Position numbers and translations under genes: made by a program | Shown here: piece by piece, positions 10,981 to 19,002 of the stretch | Numbering within the stretch: position 1 is the first letter of the stretch | Layout: every line of letters starts with the position of its first letter | Notes under the pieces: generated by a model | Database searches by the model: none | Told to the model about the DNA's origin: nothing | Seen by the model: the letters and a program-made list of their open reading frames with translations, nothing else | From: Myxococcota bacterium | GTDB lineage: Bacteria > Myxococcota > JAJVIH01 | Assembly (NCBI GenBank): GCA_022072125.1 | Contig: JAJVIH010000029.1 | Span: 1 to 64,000 of the forward strand | Direction of reading: 5' to 3' | DNA: 64,000 nt

Positions 10981-11358
10981 ATGGCCAAGCGAATACTCAT
11001 CGTGGATGACGCGCAGTTCATGCGGGAGATGATCCGGGATATTCTGGAAGGAGACGGCTACGAAATCTGCGGCGAGGCGGAAAACGGCGAGCAGGCCATC
11101 GAAATGTGGCAAAAGCTCAAGCCCCATCTCACCACCATGGATATCGTCATGCCGAAGATGAGCGGCATCGAGGCGACCCGGCGCATCCATGAACTGGATG
11201 GTGATTCGAAAATCGTGGTGTGCAGCGCGCTGGGGCAGGAGAGCATGGTGATCGAGGCCATTGAGTCGGGCGCCTGCGAATTCATCGTCAAGCCGTTCTC
11301 CGGCCCTGAACTGCTCAAGGTGGTGCGCAGCATCATTGGCCCATCGCAGGAGGGATAA
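10981..11358 (+). CDS. cheY: CheY-like single-domain response regulator
   Basis: A 125-aa stand-alone receiver. The acidic pair D9/D10, phospho-acceptor D54 (TTMDIVMPKMSG), S82 in place of the usual Thr/Ser switch residue and K104 (VKPF) are all present. It most resembles CheY of the Bacillus/Thermotoga type (RILIVDDAQFMREM). It lies between cheW and cheA with 6-7 bp gaps, so it should be the soluble phospho-carrier of this CheA. Its target (flagellar motor, phosphate sink or other) cannot be seen here, because no flagellar or pilus genes are nearby. Confidence 0.9.
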   Translation: MAKRILIVDDAQFMREMIRDILEGDGYEICGEAENGEQAIEMWQKLKPHLTTMDIVMPKMSGIEATRRIHELDGDSKIVVCSALGQESMVIEAIESGACEFIVKPFSGPELLKVVRSIIGPSQEG

Positions 11359-11365
11359 CCCTCCC

Positions 11366-13348
11366 ATGGATCTGTCCCGGTACAAGAAGCTCTTCATCTC
11401 CGAGTGCCGGACCAGCATCTCGAATACCTATAATCTGATAGACACGCTTTCGCAGGGATCGGGCGGGTCGCAGGATGTTCATGAACTGTTCCGGCATATG
11501 CACTCCATCAAGGGCATGTCGGCGACCATGAGCTATGAGCCCCTGGTCACCCTCGCCCACGCGATGGAAGCCGCCTGCGATCCCTACCGCCGCAACGACA
11601 AGATACCCACCAAGCCGTTTCTGCGTCTGTTGATCGAGGCCATGGCCATCGTGGAACGCACGGTGGACGCCATCGAACAGCAGGGAACCTGCCCGACCCT
11701 GTACAACAAGGAAACCCTGGACGCCCTGCAGAAGCACGCCATCAACGCCGAACGGCAGTGGACGGTGACTCCCTTGCCCGATATCGGTCCGGCGGAAGAT
11801 GCGCCGCTCGTGGAAGACGGATGGATTCTCACCATCCGTCTGAGCGAAACCTGCAAGGCGCCTTCCCTGCGGGCGTTCCTGATCCTGCGGGCGTTCATCG
11901 CCCTGGATGCGGGTTGCGTGTCGGTTCCCCCCGAGGAAGACCTGCGCAAGAACAAACTCACCACGGATTCATTCATCATCCGGATTCCGGGCAAGGTGGC
12001 CGAGCAGGAGATCCAGCGCGTCATCGCCAACATGCCCGATGTGAAGGAAAGCTCCCTGGATCGCCGGGGGCGCACCACGCCCAAATCATCCGACAGGCCG
12101 GTTTCGCGTCCCGAAACCCCCCGGGCGATTGAGCCGCCGTCGCCTCCGCGTCCGGAAGGTGAAGCGCGCCAAGTTCTGCCGCGTGAGATGCGCGTGGACG
12201 CCGAACGGCTGGACCATATTCTCGAAATGGTGTCGGCGCTGATGATCTACAAATCACGCCTGGAGACCATTCTCGGCGAGGAGGCTTCCAACGAAGCGCG
12301 CCAGGAACTCGACAGCATCCATCGCGAACTCCAGAATCTTTACGACGGCGTGCTTGTGATCCGGCTTGTCTCCATGGGCGCCTTGACCGAACGGTTGCCC
12401 TCGGTGGCTTCAGACCTGGCGCGCAAACTCCACAAGCAGGTCAACCTGGAGGTGCGGGGCGAATCCATCGAGGTGGACCGTTCCGTGGTGGAAATGCTGG
12501 CGGCGCCCATCATGCACCTGCTGCGCAACGCCATTGATCACGGAATTGAAAGCCCGGAAGAGCGCAAGGCGGCGGGCAAACCATCCACGGGGACCATCCG
12601 TTTCGAGGCCCAGCGCGTGGATGGGAATCTCGTGCTGCGCATTGACGATGATGGGCGTGGGCTGGACACGCGGGCCATTGTGGAGCGGGCCATCCAGAAG
12701 GGGGTCATCAACGCCCAGCAGGCGGCCGTGCTGACCGAACAGCAGGCGTTTGATTTGATCTGCCACCCGGGGCTGTCCACCCGGTCGGAGGTGACCACCA
12801 TCAGCGGCCGCGGAGTGGGGATGGATGTCGTCAAGGCCACCGCCGAACGCCTGCGCGGGCGTTTGTCCATCCACAGCAAACACGGAAAAGGGACCGTAAT
12901 CACCATCGAGATTCCGACCACGGTGGCCATCGTGCCGGCGCTTCTGGTCGAGGTGGGGGCGCAACAGATTGCGGCGACCATCTCGCGTATTGTCACCACC
13001 TGGCAAACCCCCGCCAGTGAGATGCAGGACCGGGCGTTCGTGGATATCGTGCCCTTGGGCGTGGTGATTCCGCGGCTTTCGCTGGCCTCGATGCTGGGGT
13101 TGCCGGAACCGGCGCCCAATGGAACGGATATCCATTCCTTTATTGTGGTGGATGGCCCAGGCGGACAGGTGGCGATTGAGGTGGACCGCCTGATCCGGCA
13201 GATTGACCTTGTCGCCAAACCACCAGATGAAATCCTGCGCCGCATCCCCGGCATGTCCGGATCGGCGATTCTGGGCAGCGGCGAACCGGTGATGATCTTC
13301 GACCTGTTCCGGTTGCTGGAATATGGCGCGGCGGCGCCGGTGAACTGA
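11366..13348 (+). CDS. cheA: Chemotaxis histidine kinase CheA
   Basis: A 660-aa kinase with standard CheA order. The P1/Hpt domain carries the phosphorylatable H46 (MHSIKGMSATM). A P2-like response-regulator docking domain lies near 140-235. P3 dimerisation follows near 275-345. The P4 ATPase has its N-box at about 385 (LLRNAIDHG), G1 DDDGRGLD near 426 and G2 ISGRGVGMDVVK near 480. The P5 CheW-like domain is about 525-655. An in-frame open stretch runs upstream into cheY, but ATG 11366 directly precedes the conserved P1 start. It is the last signalling gene of the operon; pyrD begins 19 bp downstream. Confidence 0.95.
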   Translation: MDLSRYKKLFISECRTSISNTYNLIDTLSQGSGGSQDVHELFRHMHSIKGMSATMSYEPLVTLAHAMEAACDPYRRNDKIPTKPFLRLLIEAMAIVERTVDAIEQQGTCPTLYNKETLDALQKHAINAERQWTVTPLPDIGPAEDAPLVEDGWILTIRLSETCKAPSLRAFLILRAFIALDAGCVSVPPEEDLRKNKLTTDSFIIRIPGKVAEQEIQRVIANMPDVKESSLDRRGRTTPKSSDRPVSRPETPRAIEPPSPPRPEGEARQVLPREMRVDAERLDHILEMVSALMIYKSRLETILGEEASNEARQELDSIHRELQNLYDGVLVIRLVSMGALTERLPSVASDLARKLHKQVNLEVRGESIEVDRSVVEMLAAPIMHLLRNAIDHGIESPEERKAAGKPSTGTIRFEAQRVDGNLVLRIDDDGRGLDTRAIVERAIQKGVINAQQAAVLTEQQAFDLICHPGLSTRSEVTTISGRGVGMDVVKATAERLRGRLSIHSKHGKGTVITIEIPTTVAIVPALLVEVGAQQIAATISRIVTTWQTPASEMQDRAFVDIVPLGVVIPRLSLASMLGLPEPAPNGTDIHSFIVVDGPGGQVAIEVDRLIRQIDLVAKPPDEILRRIPGMSGSAILGSGEPVMIFDLFRLLEYGAAAPVN

Positions 13349-13367
13349 ACCCTGGCTGCTTTTCTCC

Positions 13368-14456
13368 ATGTACAAATCCGTTATCCGCCCGTGCCTGTTC
13401 ATGCTGGAAGCGGAGCAGGCTCATGAACTGACCCTGCGCGCGGTCGAATGGACGCAGCGGTTGCCTCCCGCCTTGTGGCTGCTGGGACTGGGCGCTCGCG
13501 CGCCGGAGGTTCTTTCGGCGGAAGTGATGGGGCTGAAATTCCGCTCGCCCGTGGGCGTGGCGGCGGGACTGGACAAAAACGGCGTTGGGGTTCCGTTCTG
13601 GCGGACCCTCGGGTTTGGATTCTCCGAACTGGGCACCGTCACCCCGCGTGCGCAAAAAGGGAACGAGCGCCCGCGGCTGTTCCGGGTGGTGGAGGAACAG
13701 GCGGTGGTGAACCGCCTGGGTTTCAACAACGAAGGCGTGGAAAAACTGGTCCAGCGGCTGCAACGGCTTCATGCGCGATGGCGCCAGAATTTTCCCGTGG
13801 GGGTGAATATTGGCAAGAACCGGGACGTTCCGGTGGAAAAAGCGGTGAATGACTACCTGCACGGGTTGAGGCTGGCAGCGGAACATGGAGATTATATCAC
13901 CGTCAATATCAGTTCTCCCAATACCCCGGGCCTGCGCAACCTGCAGCAGGGCGGCCTGCTCGACGAACTGCTGGCGGGGGTGTCGGAAGAGCGCAAACGG
14001 CAGGAAACCCGCCTGGGGCGCGCCGTGCCGGTGGCGCTCAAGGTTGCGCCCGATCTCGACGAAAAAGAAGTGGATCGCGTGGCGGCCAGCGCGCTGGAAC
14101 ATGGTGTTTCTGCACTGATCTGCACCAATACCACCACCTCGCGCACTCCCCTGTCGGAGAAATACGCCGATGGCGGGCTGTCTGGCAGGCCGTTGTTCCC
14201 CTTGTCCACCCGGGTGTTGCGCGGCTTCCACCAGCGGTTGCGGGGCAGGATTCCCCTGATTGGCGTGGGGGGGGTGTCTTCCGGAGCGCAGGCCTACGCC
14301 AAAATCAGGGCGGGCGCCTCGCTGGTCCAGATCTATACCGGCATGATCTACGAAGGCCCGTTTCTGGCCCGGCGCATCAACCAGGACCTCGCGGCCCTGC
14401 TTCAAAAGGATGGTTTGAAGTCCATCGGCGAGGCGGTGGGGGCGGACGTGGCCTGA
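13368..14456 (+). CDS. pyrD: Dihydroorotate dehydrogenase, quinone-type (class 2)
   Basis: A 362-aa FMN enzyme oxidising dihydroorotate to orotate, the fourth step of pyrimidine synthesis, with electrons passed to membrane quinone. The N-terminal amphipathic/hydrophobic segment (VIRPCLFMLEAEQAHEL) is typical of class 2. Visible motifs are AAGLDKNG (FMN contact), ELGTVTP, NRLGFNNEG, the catalytic-Ser region NISSPNTPGLRNLQ, the Lys of KVAPDLD, TNTT and the late GVGGVSSG. The length is typical. It follows cheA by 19 bp and could be read through from the chemosensory operon; palindromes follow its stop. Confidence 0.96.
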   Translation: MYKSVIRPCLFMLEAEQAHELTLRAVEWTQRLPPALWLLGLGARAPEVLSAEVMGLKFRSPVGVAAGLDKNGVGVPFWRTLGFGFSELGTVTPRAQKGNERPRLFRVVEEQAVVNRLGFNNEGVEKLVQRLQRLHARWRQNFPVGVNIGKNRDVPVEKAVNDYLHGLRLAAEHGDYITVNISSPNTPGLRNLQQGGLLDELLAGVSEERKRQETRLGRAVPVALKVAPDLDEKEVDRVAASALEHGVSALICTNTTTSRTPLSEKYADGGLSGRPLFPLSTRVLRGFHQRLRGRIPLIGVGGVSSGAQAYAKIRAGASLVQIYTGMIYEGPFLARRINQDLAALLQKDGLKSIGEAVGADVA

Positions 14457-14461
14457 ATCCC

Positions 14462-14562
14462 GGGAGTTCCCACCGGGAATGAGAGAAAACTCTCAACATC
14501 ACGTCCCTTTTCCGGGCTAAAAAGAGCATTCCCGCGCGGGAATGACAGGCAGGACCTGCCCT
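14462..14562. repeat. Cluster of short palindromes after pyrD
   Basis: Four inverted repeats lie within 100 bp: TTCCC-ACC-GGGAA (14467-14479), GAGAG-AAAA-CTCTC (14481-14494), the perfect 18-bp palindrome CATTCCCGCGCGGGAATG (14527-14544), and GGCAG-GAC-CTGCC (14548-14560). The first and third share the TTCCC/GGGAA arms, as in REP-like elements. No U-run follows, so they are not canonical intrinsic terminators. They separate the pyrD end from the ferredoxin promoter. Confidence 0.5.
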
Positions 14563-14572
14563 GTGGAATTGC

Positions 14573-14601
14573 TTGCATCATCCTGCGTTCGCACATATAA
14601 C
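14573..14601 (+). promoter_or_regulatory. Candidate sigma70-type promoter for the ferredoxin gene
   Basis: TTGCAT (14573-14578) and TATAAC (14596-14601) are separated by exactly 17 bp. The -10 matches the consensus at 5 of 6 positions and the -35 at 4 of 6. The expected start would leave a leader of about 47 nt before the ATG, which has a strong GGAGGAG site. Confidence 0.5.
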
Positions 14602-14654
14602 ACGCGCCGTTTCCGGCCTGCCCCGGAGTCAAGCATCTTCGCTGGAGGAGTCCC

Positions 14655-14927
14655 ATGGCATTTGTGATCGCGGAACCCTGCATTGGCGTGAAAGACAAGG
14701 CTTGTGTGCTGGTTTGCCCGGTGGACTGCATTTACGAGTCTGACGACCAGCTCGTGATCAATCCCAATGAATGTATTGACTGCGGGGCCTGCGAACCCGA
14801 GTGCCCGGTGGACGCCATCTTTGATGAGGTGGAACTGCCGGATCAGTGGAAAGACTTCACCGAGAAGAACGCCAAGTGGTTTGACGCGCACCCCGACGCC
14901 CAGCCCTGTACTTCGCGTCCGGAGTAA
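14655..14927 (+). CDS. 7Fe-type ferredoxin, [3Fe-4S][4Fe-4S]
   Basis: A 90-aa soluble electron carrier. The first cluster motif is spaced C-x7-C-x3-CP (C at 9, 17 and 21), and the second is C-x2-C-x2-C-x3-CP (CIDCGACEPECP), the FdxA/Azotobacter FdI-like arrangement. The C-terminal tail (DQWKDFTEKNAKWF) is also typical of these ferredoxins. GGAGGAG lies 5 bp before the ATG. A good promoter lies upstream and an intrinsic terminator downstream, so it appears to be a monocistronic gene. Its redox partner is not evident here. Confidence 0.94.
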   Translation: MAFVIAEPCIGVKDKACVLVCPVDCIYESDDQLVINPNECIDCGACEPECPVDAIFDEVELPDQWKDFTEKNAKWFDAHPDAQPCTSRPE

Positions 14928-14943
14928 GCGGTTCGCGCATGAC

Positions 14944-14982
14944 ATCCCCCGGCGGCCGCCGCGCCTCCGGGGGATTGTTTTT
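14944..14982 (+). terminator. Intrinsic terminator after the ferredoxin gene
   Basis: A 9-bp perfect stem, ATCCCCCGG (14944-14952) pairing with CCGGGGGAT (14967-14975), has a GC-rich loop and is followed by TGTTTTT. It lies 17 bp after the ferredoxin stop. Confidence 0.85.
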
Positions 14983-15110
14983 ACCACCCTGTCCATTCCT
15001 GGTTCCTCCCGCCGCGCGCGGAAGGCGATGGAACATGCTGGTTTGATTCATCGTCCCAATCCGGTTTAATCTGCGCCGCTATTCTTGGGGTGCGAACGAG
15101 GTCGAAAGGC

Positions 15111-17144
15111 ATGAACATCCGGTTGGACCAGTTCATTGATATGCGGCGCGCGGCGGTGTTGGCGTGGGTGGTGTTTGCAACCGCCTGCGGAGGCAACCAG
15201 TCTCTTCCCAGCGATGGCGGCGGGGGATTTATTCCTCCGGCCAGTGATAGCGGCGGGGGCGGCGGCGGGAATACGGTCCGCTCCTGTGAAACCGACAAGC
15301 AGTGCGTCGAATTCAATCAGGTGTGCGGTCCCAGAAAACTCTGCGTGGATTGTGTGACGGTCAAGGATTGCAAGGAAGGCCAGGAATGTCTGGGCGGCCG
15401 GTGCCAGACCCTCGTCAAATGCCAGTCCTCCAAGGATTGCGCCGCGTCCAAACAGGTTTGTGACACCTCGCGCACCTATTGCGTGGACTGCATGACCGCC
15501 GCGGATTGCGCCCCGAACCAGCTTTGTGAAGACACCATCTGCGTCAATATCCCGGCGCCGGCCGATGGCGGCCAGCCAGCCGATGGAGCAATTCCCGATA
15601 ACAATACTCCAGATGTCAGCCAGCCCTGCCAGTCCGACCGGGACTGTCCGGTGCCGCTGGTCTGCAATATCAACGCTGGAATGTGCGAGTCCAAACGCGG
15701 CCCGCCCTGCGCCAGCGACCGCGACTGCGCGCCCGGCGTGAAGTGCCTTCCCACCGGATTCTGCGACGGCGCGGGCGCCAACGAGGGCAAAAAATGTTCC
15801 TCGGACAAGGAATGTGAAAACAACCAGTACTGCGGCGCGCGCGGCACCTGCTCTCCGCAGGTGTGTATTCCACGCACCACCCGGTGCGAAGGCAACACCA
15901 AGGTCACCTGCAACGACAATGGCGCCGGAGAAGTCCGCCTGGATTGCCTGCCCACGGAAAGTTGCCTTGGCGACCGGTGTGTTTCCAACCAATGTACTCC
16001 AACGGCGGTGATCTGTGATGGAACCCTGATCAAGCGTTGCCGCTCCAGCGGCGCCGGGTTTGAGACCATTCAGGACTGCGCTCCCAATGGAATCTGCCAG
16101 AACGGCCAATGCATACCGCGGGTTTGCTCCCCTGGCGCCGAACGTTGCGATGGCAAGATCATCTTCAAATGCCTGCCCGATGGCAGTGGGGAGTCCATCG
16201 TGCGCACCTGCTCCGCCACCGAAAATTGCGAGGCGGGGCGCTGCGTACCGGCGGGTTGCACCCCCCAGTGTTCCGGCCGTCAATGCGGACCCGATGGCTG
16301 CGGTGGATCCTGTGGAACCTGCACGGGAGGGAAGACCTGCAATGGATCGGGCGTGTGCGTCAATCCTCCATCCAGTTGTGGAACCTGCGCCGCGAAAACC
16401 GTGTGCATGGATAACCAGTGTTCCAGTTCTTCCTGCGTTCCCTCCTGCAAGGACAAAACCTGCGGGCATGACGGTTGCGGCGGAACCTGCGGAGGCTGTT
16501 CATCGCAATTGGTTTGCGACGGATCCAAATGCGTGCAGCCAACCACCTGCGTGGATGACGCCGGATGCTCTAGCAGCGCGGTTTCCACCAAATGCAAGGG
16601 CGGTTTCTGCCGCTCGTGCGCCGTTGATACGGATTGTTCCAGCGGCCGGTGTGCTTCTGGGCGGTGTATACCCAATGACGCATGCGGCGGGTGCCCGGGC
16701 CTCATGACCTGCAATTCCGCCACCCGCCGGTGTGTGGGCGACCCTTGCGGCGGCTGCCCCTCCGGACAATTCTGCGGCATCACCAAAGTGGGGGGGATTT
16801 TTGGTCTGGCGGAGTCCTACGGTTGCATGTCGGAACGTCAGGGCTGCACCCGCACCTCATGCATCAGCGATACGGATTGCGCGTCCGTGAGCGGATCCAA
16901 CAAATGTTACGCCGGTTATTGCTGCGCTCCGGGCTCTGATGGCGCTGCCTGCACGGATCAATCCCAGTGCGGCATTGGAATGCATTGCACCGGCCTTGGG
17001 CCGCTCACCGGCCAGGGGTTGTGCCGCAGCGTATGCACCACCCTTGGAGCGTCCTGTTCCAACGGCGGCAAATGCTGTGAAACCGGTCTGTTCCAGAAAA
17101 AGCTGGTTTGCGGGCTGGAAGGCGGATTGCTCGGTTGCGAATAA
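15111..17144 (+). CDS. Large cysteine-rich lipoprotein
   Basis: A 677-aa secreted protein of unknown function. A short signal segment ends in a lipobox-like VFATAC, followed by a Gly/Ser-rich linker. The rest is a string of short Cys-rich modules, such as C-x-S-x-x-D-C-x-x-x-x-x-C, GGxCGTC and SNQCTP-type units, with roughly one Cys every 10-12 residues. They resemble the disulfide-rich modules of myxobacterial surface lipoproteins. GAGG lies 9 bp before the chosen ATG; a shorter start at 15141 would still leave the signal. The stop overlaps the next start (TAATG), giving translational coupling with the envelope genes that follow. It probably sits in the outer membrane and needs periplasmic disulfide formation (inference). 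Confidence 0.8.
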   Translation: MNIRLDQFIDMRRAAVLAWVVFATACGGNQSLPSDGGGGFIPPASDSGGGGGGNTVRSCETDKQCVEFNQVCGPRKLCVDCVTVKDCKEGQECLGGRCQTLVKCQSSKDCAASKQVCDTSRTYCVDCMTAADCAPNQLCEDTICVNIPAPADGGQPADGAIPDNNTPDVSQPCQSDRDCPVPLVCNINAGMCESKRGPPCASDRDCAPGVKCLPTGFCDGAGANEGKKCSSDKECENNQYCGARGTCSPQVCIPRTTRCEGNTKVTCNDNGAGEVRLDCLPTESCLGDRCVSNQCTPTAVICDGTLIKRCRSSGAGFETIQDCAPNGICQNGQCIPRVCSPGAERCDGKIIFKCLPDGSGESIVRTCSATENCEAGRCVPAGCTPQCSGRQCGPDGCGGSCGTCTGGKTCNGSGVCVNPPSSCGTCAAKTVCMDNQCSSSSCVPSCKDKTCGHDGCGGTCGGCSSQLVCDGSKCVQPTTCVDDAGCSSSAVSTKCKGGFCRSCAVDTDCSSGRCASGRCIPNDACGGCPGLMTCNSATRRCVGDPCGGCPSGQFCGITKVGGIFGLAESYGCMSERQGCTRTSCISDTDCASVSGSNKCYAGYCCAPGSDGAACTDQSQCGIGMHCTGLGPLTGQGLCRSVCTTLGASCSNGGKCCETGLFQKKLVCGLEGGLLGCE

Positions 17145-18286
17145 TGATGAAGCCTGGAGCCGTTCGCATTTTCACGGGGCTGGGTCTGGCGCTGGCGATG
17201 CTGCTGACGCCGTCCGCCTGGGCCCAGTTGACGCCGGACGCCGGTTTTCTCAAGCCTCTGACCATCACCCCGCCTTCCCGGCGGCATTATGGCAAGGCTG
17301 ATCGTGAGACCGCCGCCCAGATCAAAATTGAGTTTTCTTGGAGTTTCACCACCTGCGCCCGCGGCCAGTACACCATCGGGGTGGACGACAGCAATTTCAC
17401 CACCACCAAAAATCTGGTTTCCCAAGCCACGTTCAACGGCAACACCAAGGGGGAATCCCATACCCTGGGGCGAGTGATTGACGTGATCGGCAAGGACGCA
17501 AGCAATCTTTCGGGCGAGCACAAAATCTACGTCACCGTGCGTCCGGACAATGTGTTGTGCTCCGGGGGATTCGGCGGTACAGCCCAGGATCAGAGCAGCG
17601 ACCCCTTCAGTCTTTATATTGACCTGGATTCTCCCGCCACGCCCACCGGCGTGACGGTGGAGTCTGGAGAGGGAAGCCTGAACGTCAACTGGAACGCCGC
17701 CACGGACAATATCACCAGCGCCGAGAACATGGTCTACAACGTGGAGTATTCGGCGGATAACGGGGCCAATTGGACAAGCGCCGGCGACACCAAGGGAAGC
17801 AACAAACTGCGCATCGAGAAACTGGAGAACAACGTGATGTACCTGGTGCGGGTGCGTGCGGTGGATGAAGCCGGCAACACCAGCGGCAATTCGGAAATCA
17901 CCGATCGGAGCCGTGGCGCTCCCGCTCCGGTTCTGGATTATTATGAGTACTACCGGCAAACCGGGGGCAAGGAGGACGGCGGCTTCTGTTTTATCGCCAC
18001 CGCCGCTTATGGAGATGGAAACCACCCCTTGGTGCGCGTGCTCAAAAGCTTCCGCGATGAGCGGATGAGGCCATTTGAAACCGGAAGGGCGCTGATCGCC
18101 GCTTATTACCAGTGGAGCCCGCCTTTCGCGGACTGGATCCGCGAAACTCCGGGGGCGCGCGCGGCGGCGCAGGTGCTCTTGGCGCCTGTGGCGGGACTGG
18201 CCTGGATGCTGCTGAACCCGCTCTCGCTGCTCGCGGGCGCGGCGGGAATCTGGCTGTGGCGCGCGCGCCAGAAAGGCCAGCGATGA
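17144..18286 (+). CDS. Secreted FN3-domain protein with CFI-box C-terminal domain
   Basis: A 380-aa protein with a clear signal peptide cleaved after about PSAWA. An N-terminal beta-rich region leads to a fibronectin type III domain (about 165-265, PATPTGVTVES to GNTSGNSEI). The CFI-box follows: C282-FIATAAYG, then HPLVRVLKSFRDERMRP, GRALIAAYYQWSPP and a hydrophobic C-terminal helix ending in basic WRARQKGQR. That layout (conserved Cys motif, transmembrane stretch, basic tail) looks like a C-terminal anchoring or sorting domain, but its function is not established to my knowledge. ATG 17147 is an equally possible start. It is coupled to both neighbours by overlapping start/stop codons. Confidence 0.82.
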   Translation: MMKPGAVRIFTGLGLALAMLLTPSAWAQLTPDAGFLKPLTITPPSRRHYGKADRETAAQIKIEFSWSFTTCARGQYTIGVDDSNFTTTKNLVSQATFNGNTKGESHTLGRVIDVIGKDASNLSGEHKIYVTVRPDNVLCSGGFGGTAQDQSSDPFSLYIDLDSPATPTGVTVESGEGSLNVNWNAATDNITSAENMVYNVEYSADNGANWTSAGDTKGSNKLRIEKLENNVMYLVRVRAVDEAGNTSGNSEITDRSRGAPAPVLDYYEYYRQTGGKEDGGFCFIATAAYGDGNHPLVRVLKSFRDERMRPFETGRALIAAYYQWSPPFADWIRETPGARAAAQVLLAPVAGLAWMLLNPLSLLAGAAGIWLWRARQKGQR

Positions 18287-19002
18287 AAACAGGTTTTCTC
18301 GCCGCCGCCGTGCTGCTGTTGCTGGGCGCCCTGGCGCCCTCTCCGGCGCTTGCCTTGCGCAAGGGGGAATCCTCGCGGGATTTCGCCCTGGACCTGCGTT
18401 TTGGCTTGTGGAAGCCTTCGTCCATTGACTCCGGGCTGGGCGCCAAGCCATACGAAAAAATCTTTGGAACCAACGCCGGGCTGATGCCCGAGTTGGGCGC
18501 CGAATGGATCCCGTGGGATGGATATGGCGTCTTTTCAATCGGCGGGTCCGCTGGTTTTACCTGGCGCAGCGGCAACGCCCTCACCACTGCCCTGACCCCT
18601 TCACAGGACACCACGGAGTTGATGGCCGTGCCGTTGTCGCTGTACCTGTCCTACCGCTGGGATTATCTGATGGAACAGTGGAATATCCCGCTGGTTCCCT
18701 ATGTCCGCGGCGGGTTTTCCTACTGGATATGGTGGGTTTTCGATCAGAAGAACTCCATCGCCGAATGGACGGACGGCAGCAACGCCATCGGCGGAAAGCC
18801 CGGACTTCATGTGCGTCCGGGCGTCGCCTTCCTGCTGGATTTCATTGACACCGGCGCCGCCAACGATTTTGACAGCAGCATCGGCGTCAACAACAGCTAC
18901 CTGTATTTTGAGGGCAATTTCGCCTGGGTGAACGGATTCGGCGCCGGCGGCCTCGATTTTTCCTCCAACTCATTTTCAGCCGGCCTGCTTTTTGAATTCT
19001 GA
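18283..19002 (+). CDS. Outer-membrane beta-barrel protein, MXAN_2562-like
   Basis: A 239-aa protein with a signal peptide (cleavage near PALA) and a mature start SSRDFALDLRFGLWKPSSID followed by KPYEKIFG. This pattern recalls the MXAN_2562 family of myxobacterial beta-barrels. Alternating strands follow, and the protein ends in LLFEF, a C-terminal aromatic residue as needed for BAM recognition. The ATGA overlap with the CFI-box gene before it and the TGATG overlap with the lipoprotein gene after it suggest co-translation. It likely provides the outer-membrane element of this four-gene envelope unit (inference). Confidence 0.82.
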   Translation: MKTGFLAAAVLLLLGALAPSPALALRKGESSRDFALDLRFGLWKPSSIDSGLGAKPYEKIFGTNAGLMPELGAEWIPWDGYGVFSIGGSAGFTWRSGNALTTALTPSQDTTELMAVPLSLYLSYRWDYLMEQWNIPLVPYVRGGFSYWIWWVFDQKNSIAEWTDGSNAIGGKPGLHVRPGVAFLLDFIDTGAANDFDSSIGVNNSYLYFEGNFAWVNGFGAGGLDFSSNSFSAGLLFEF

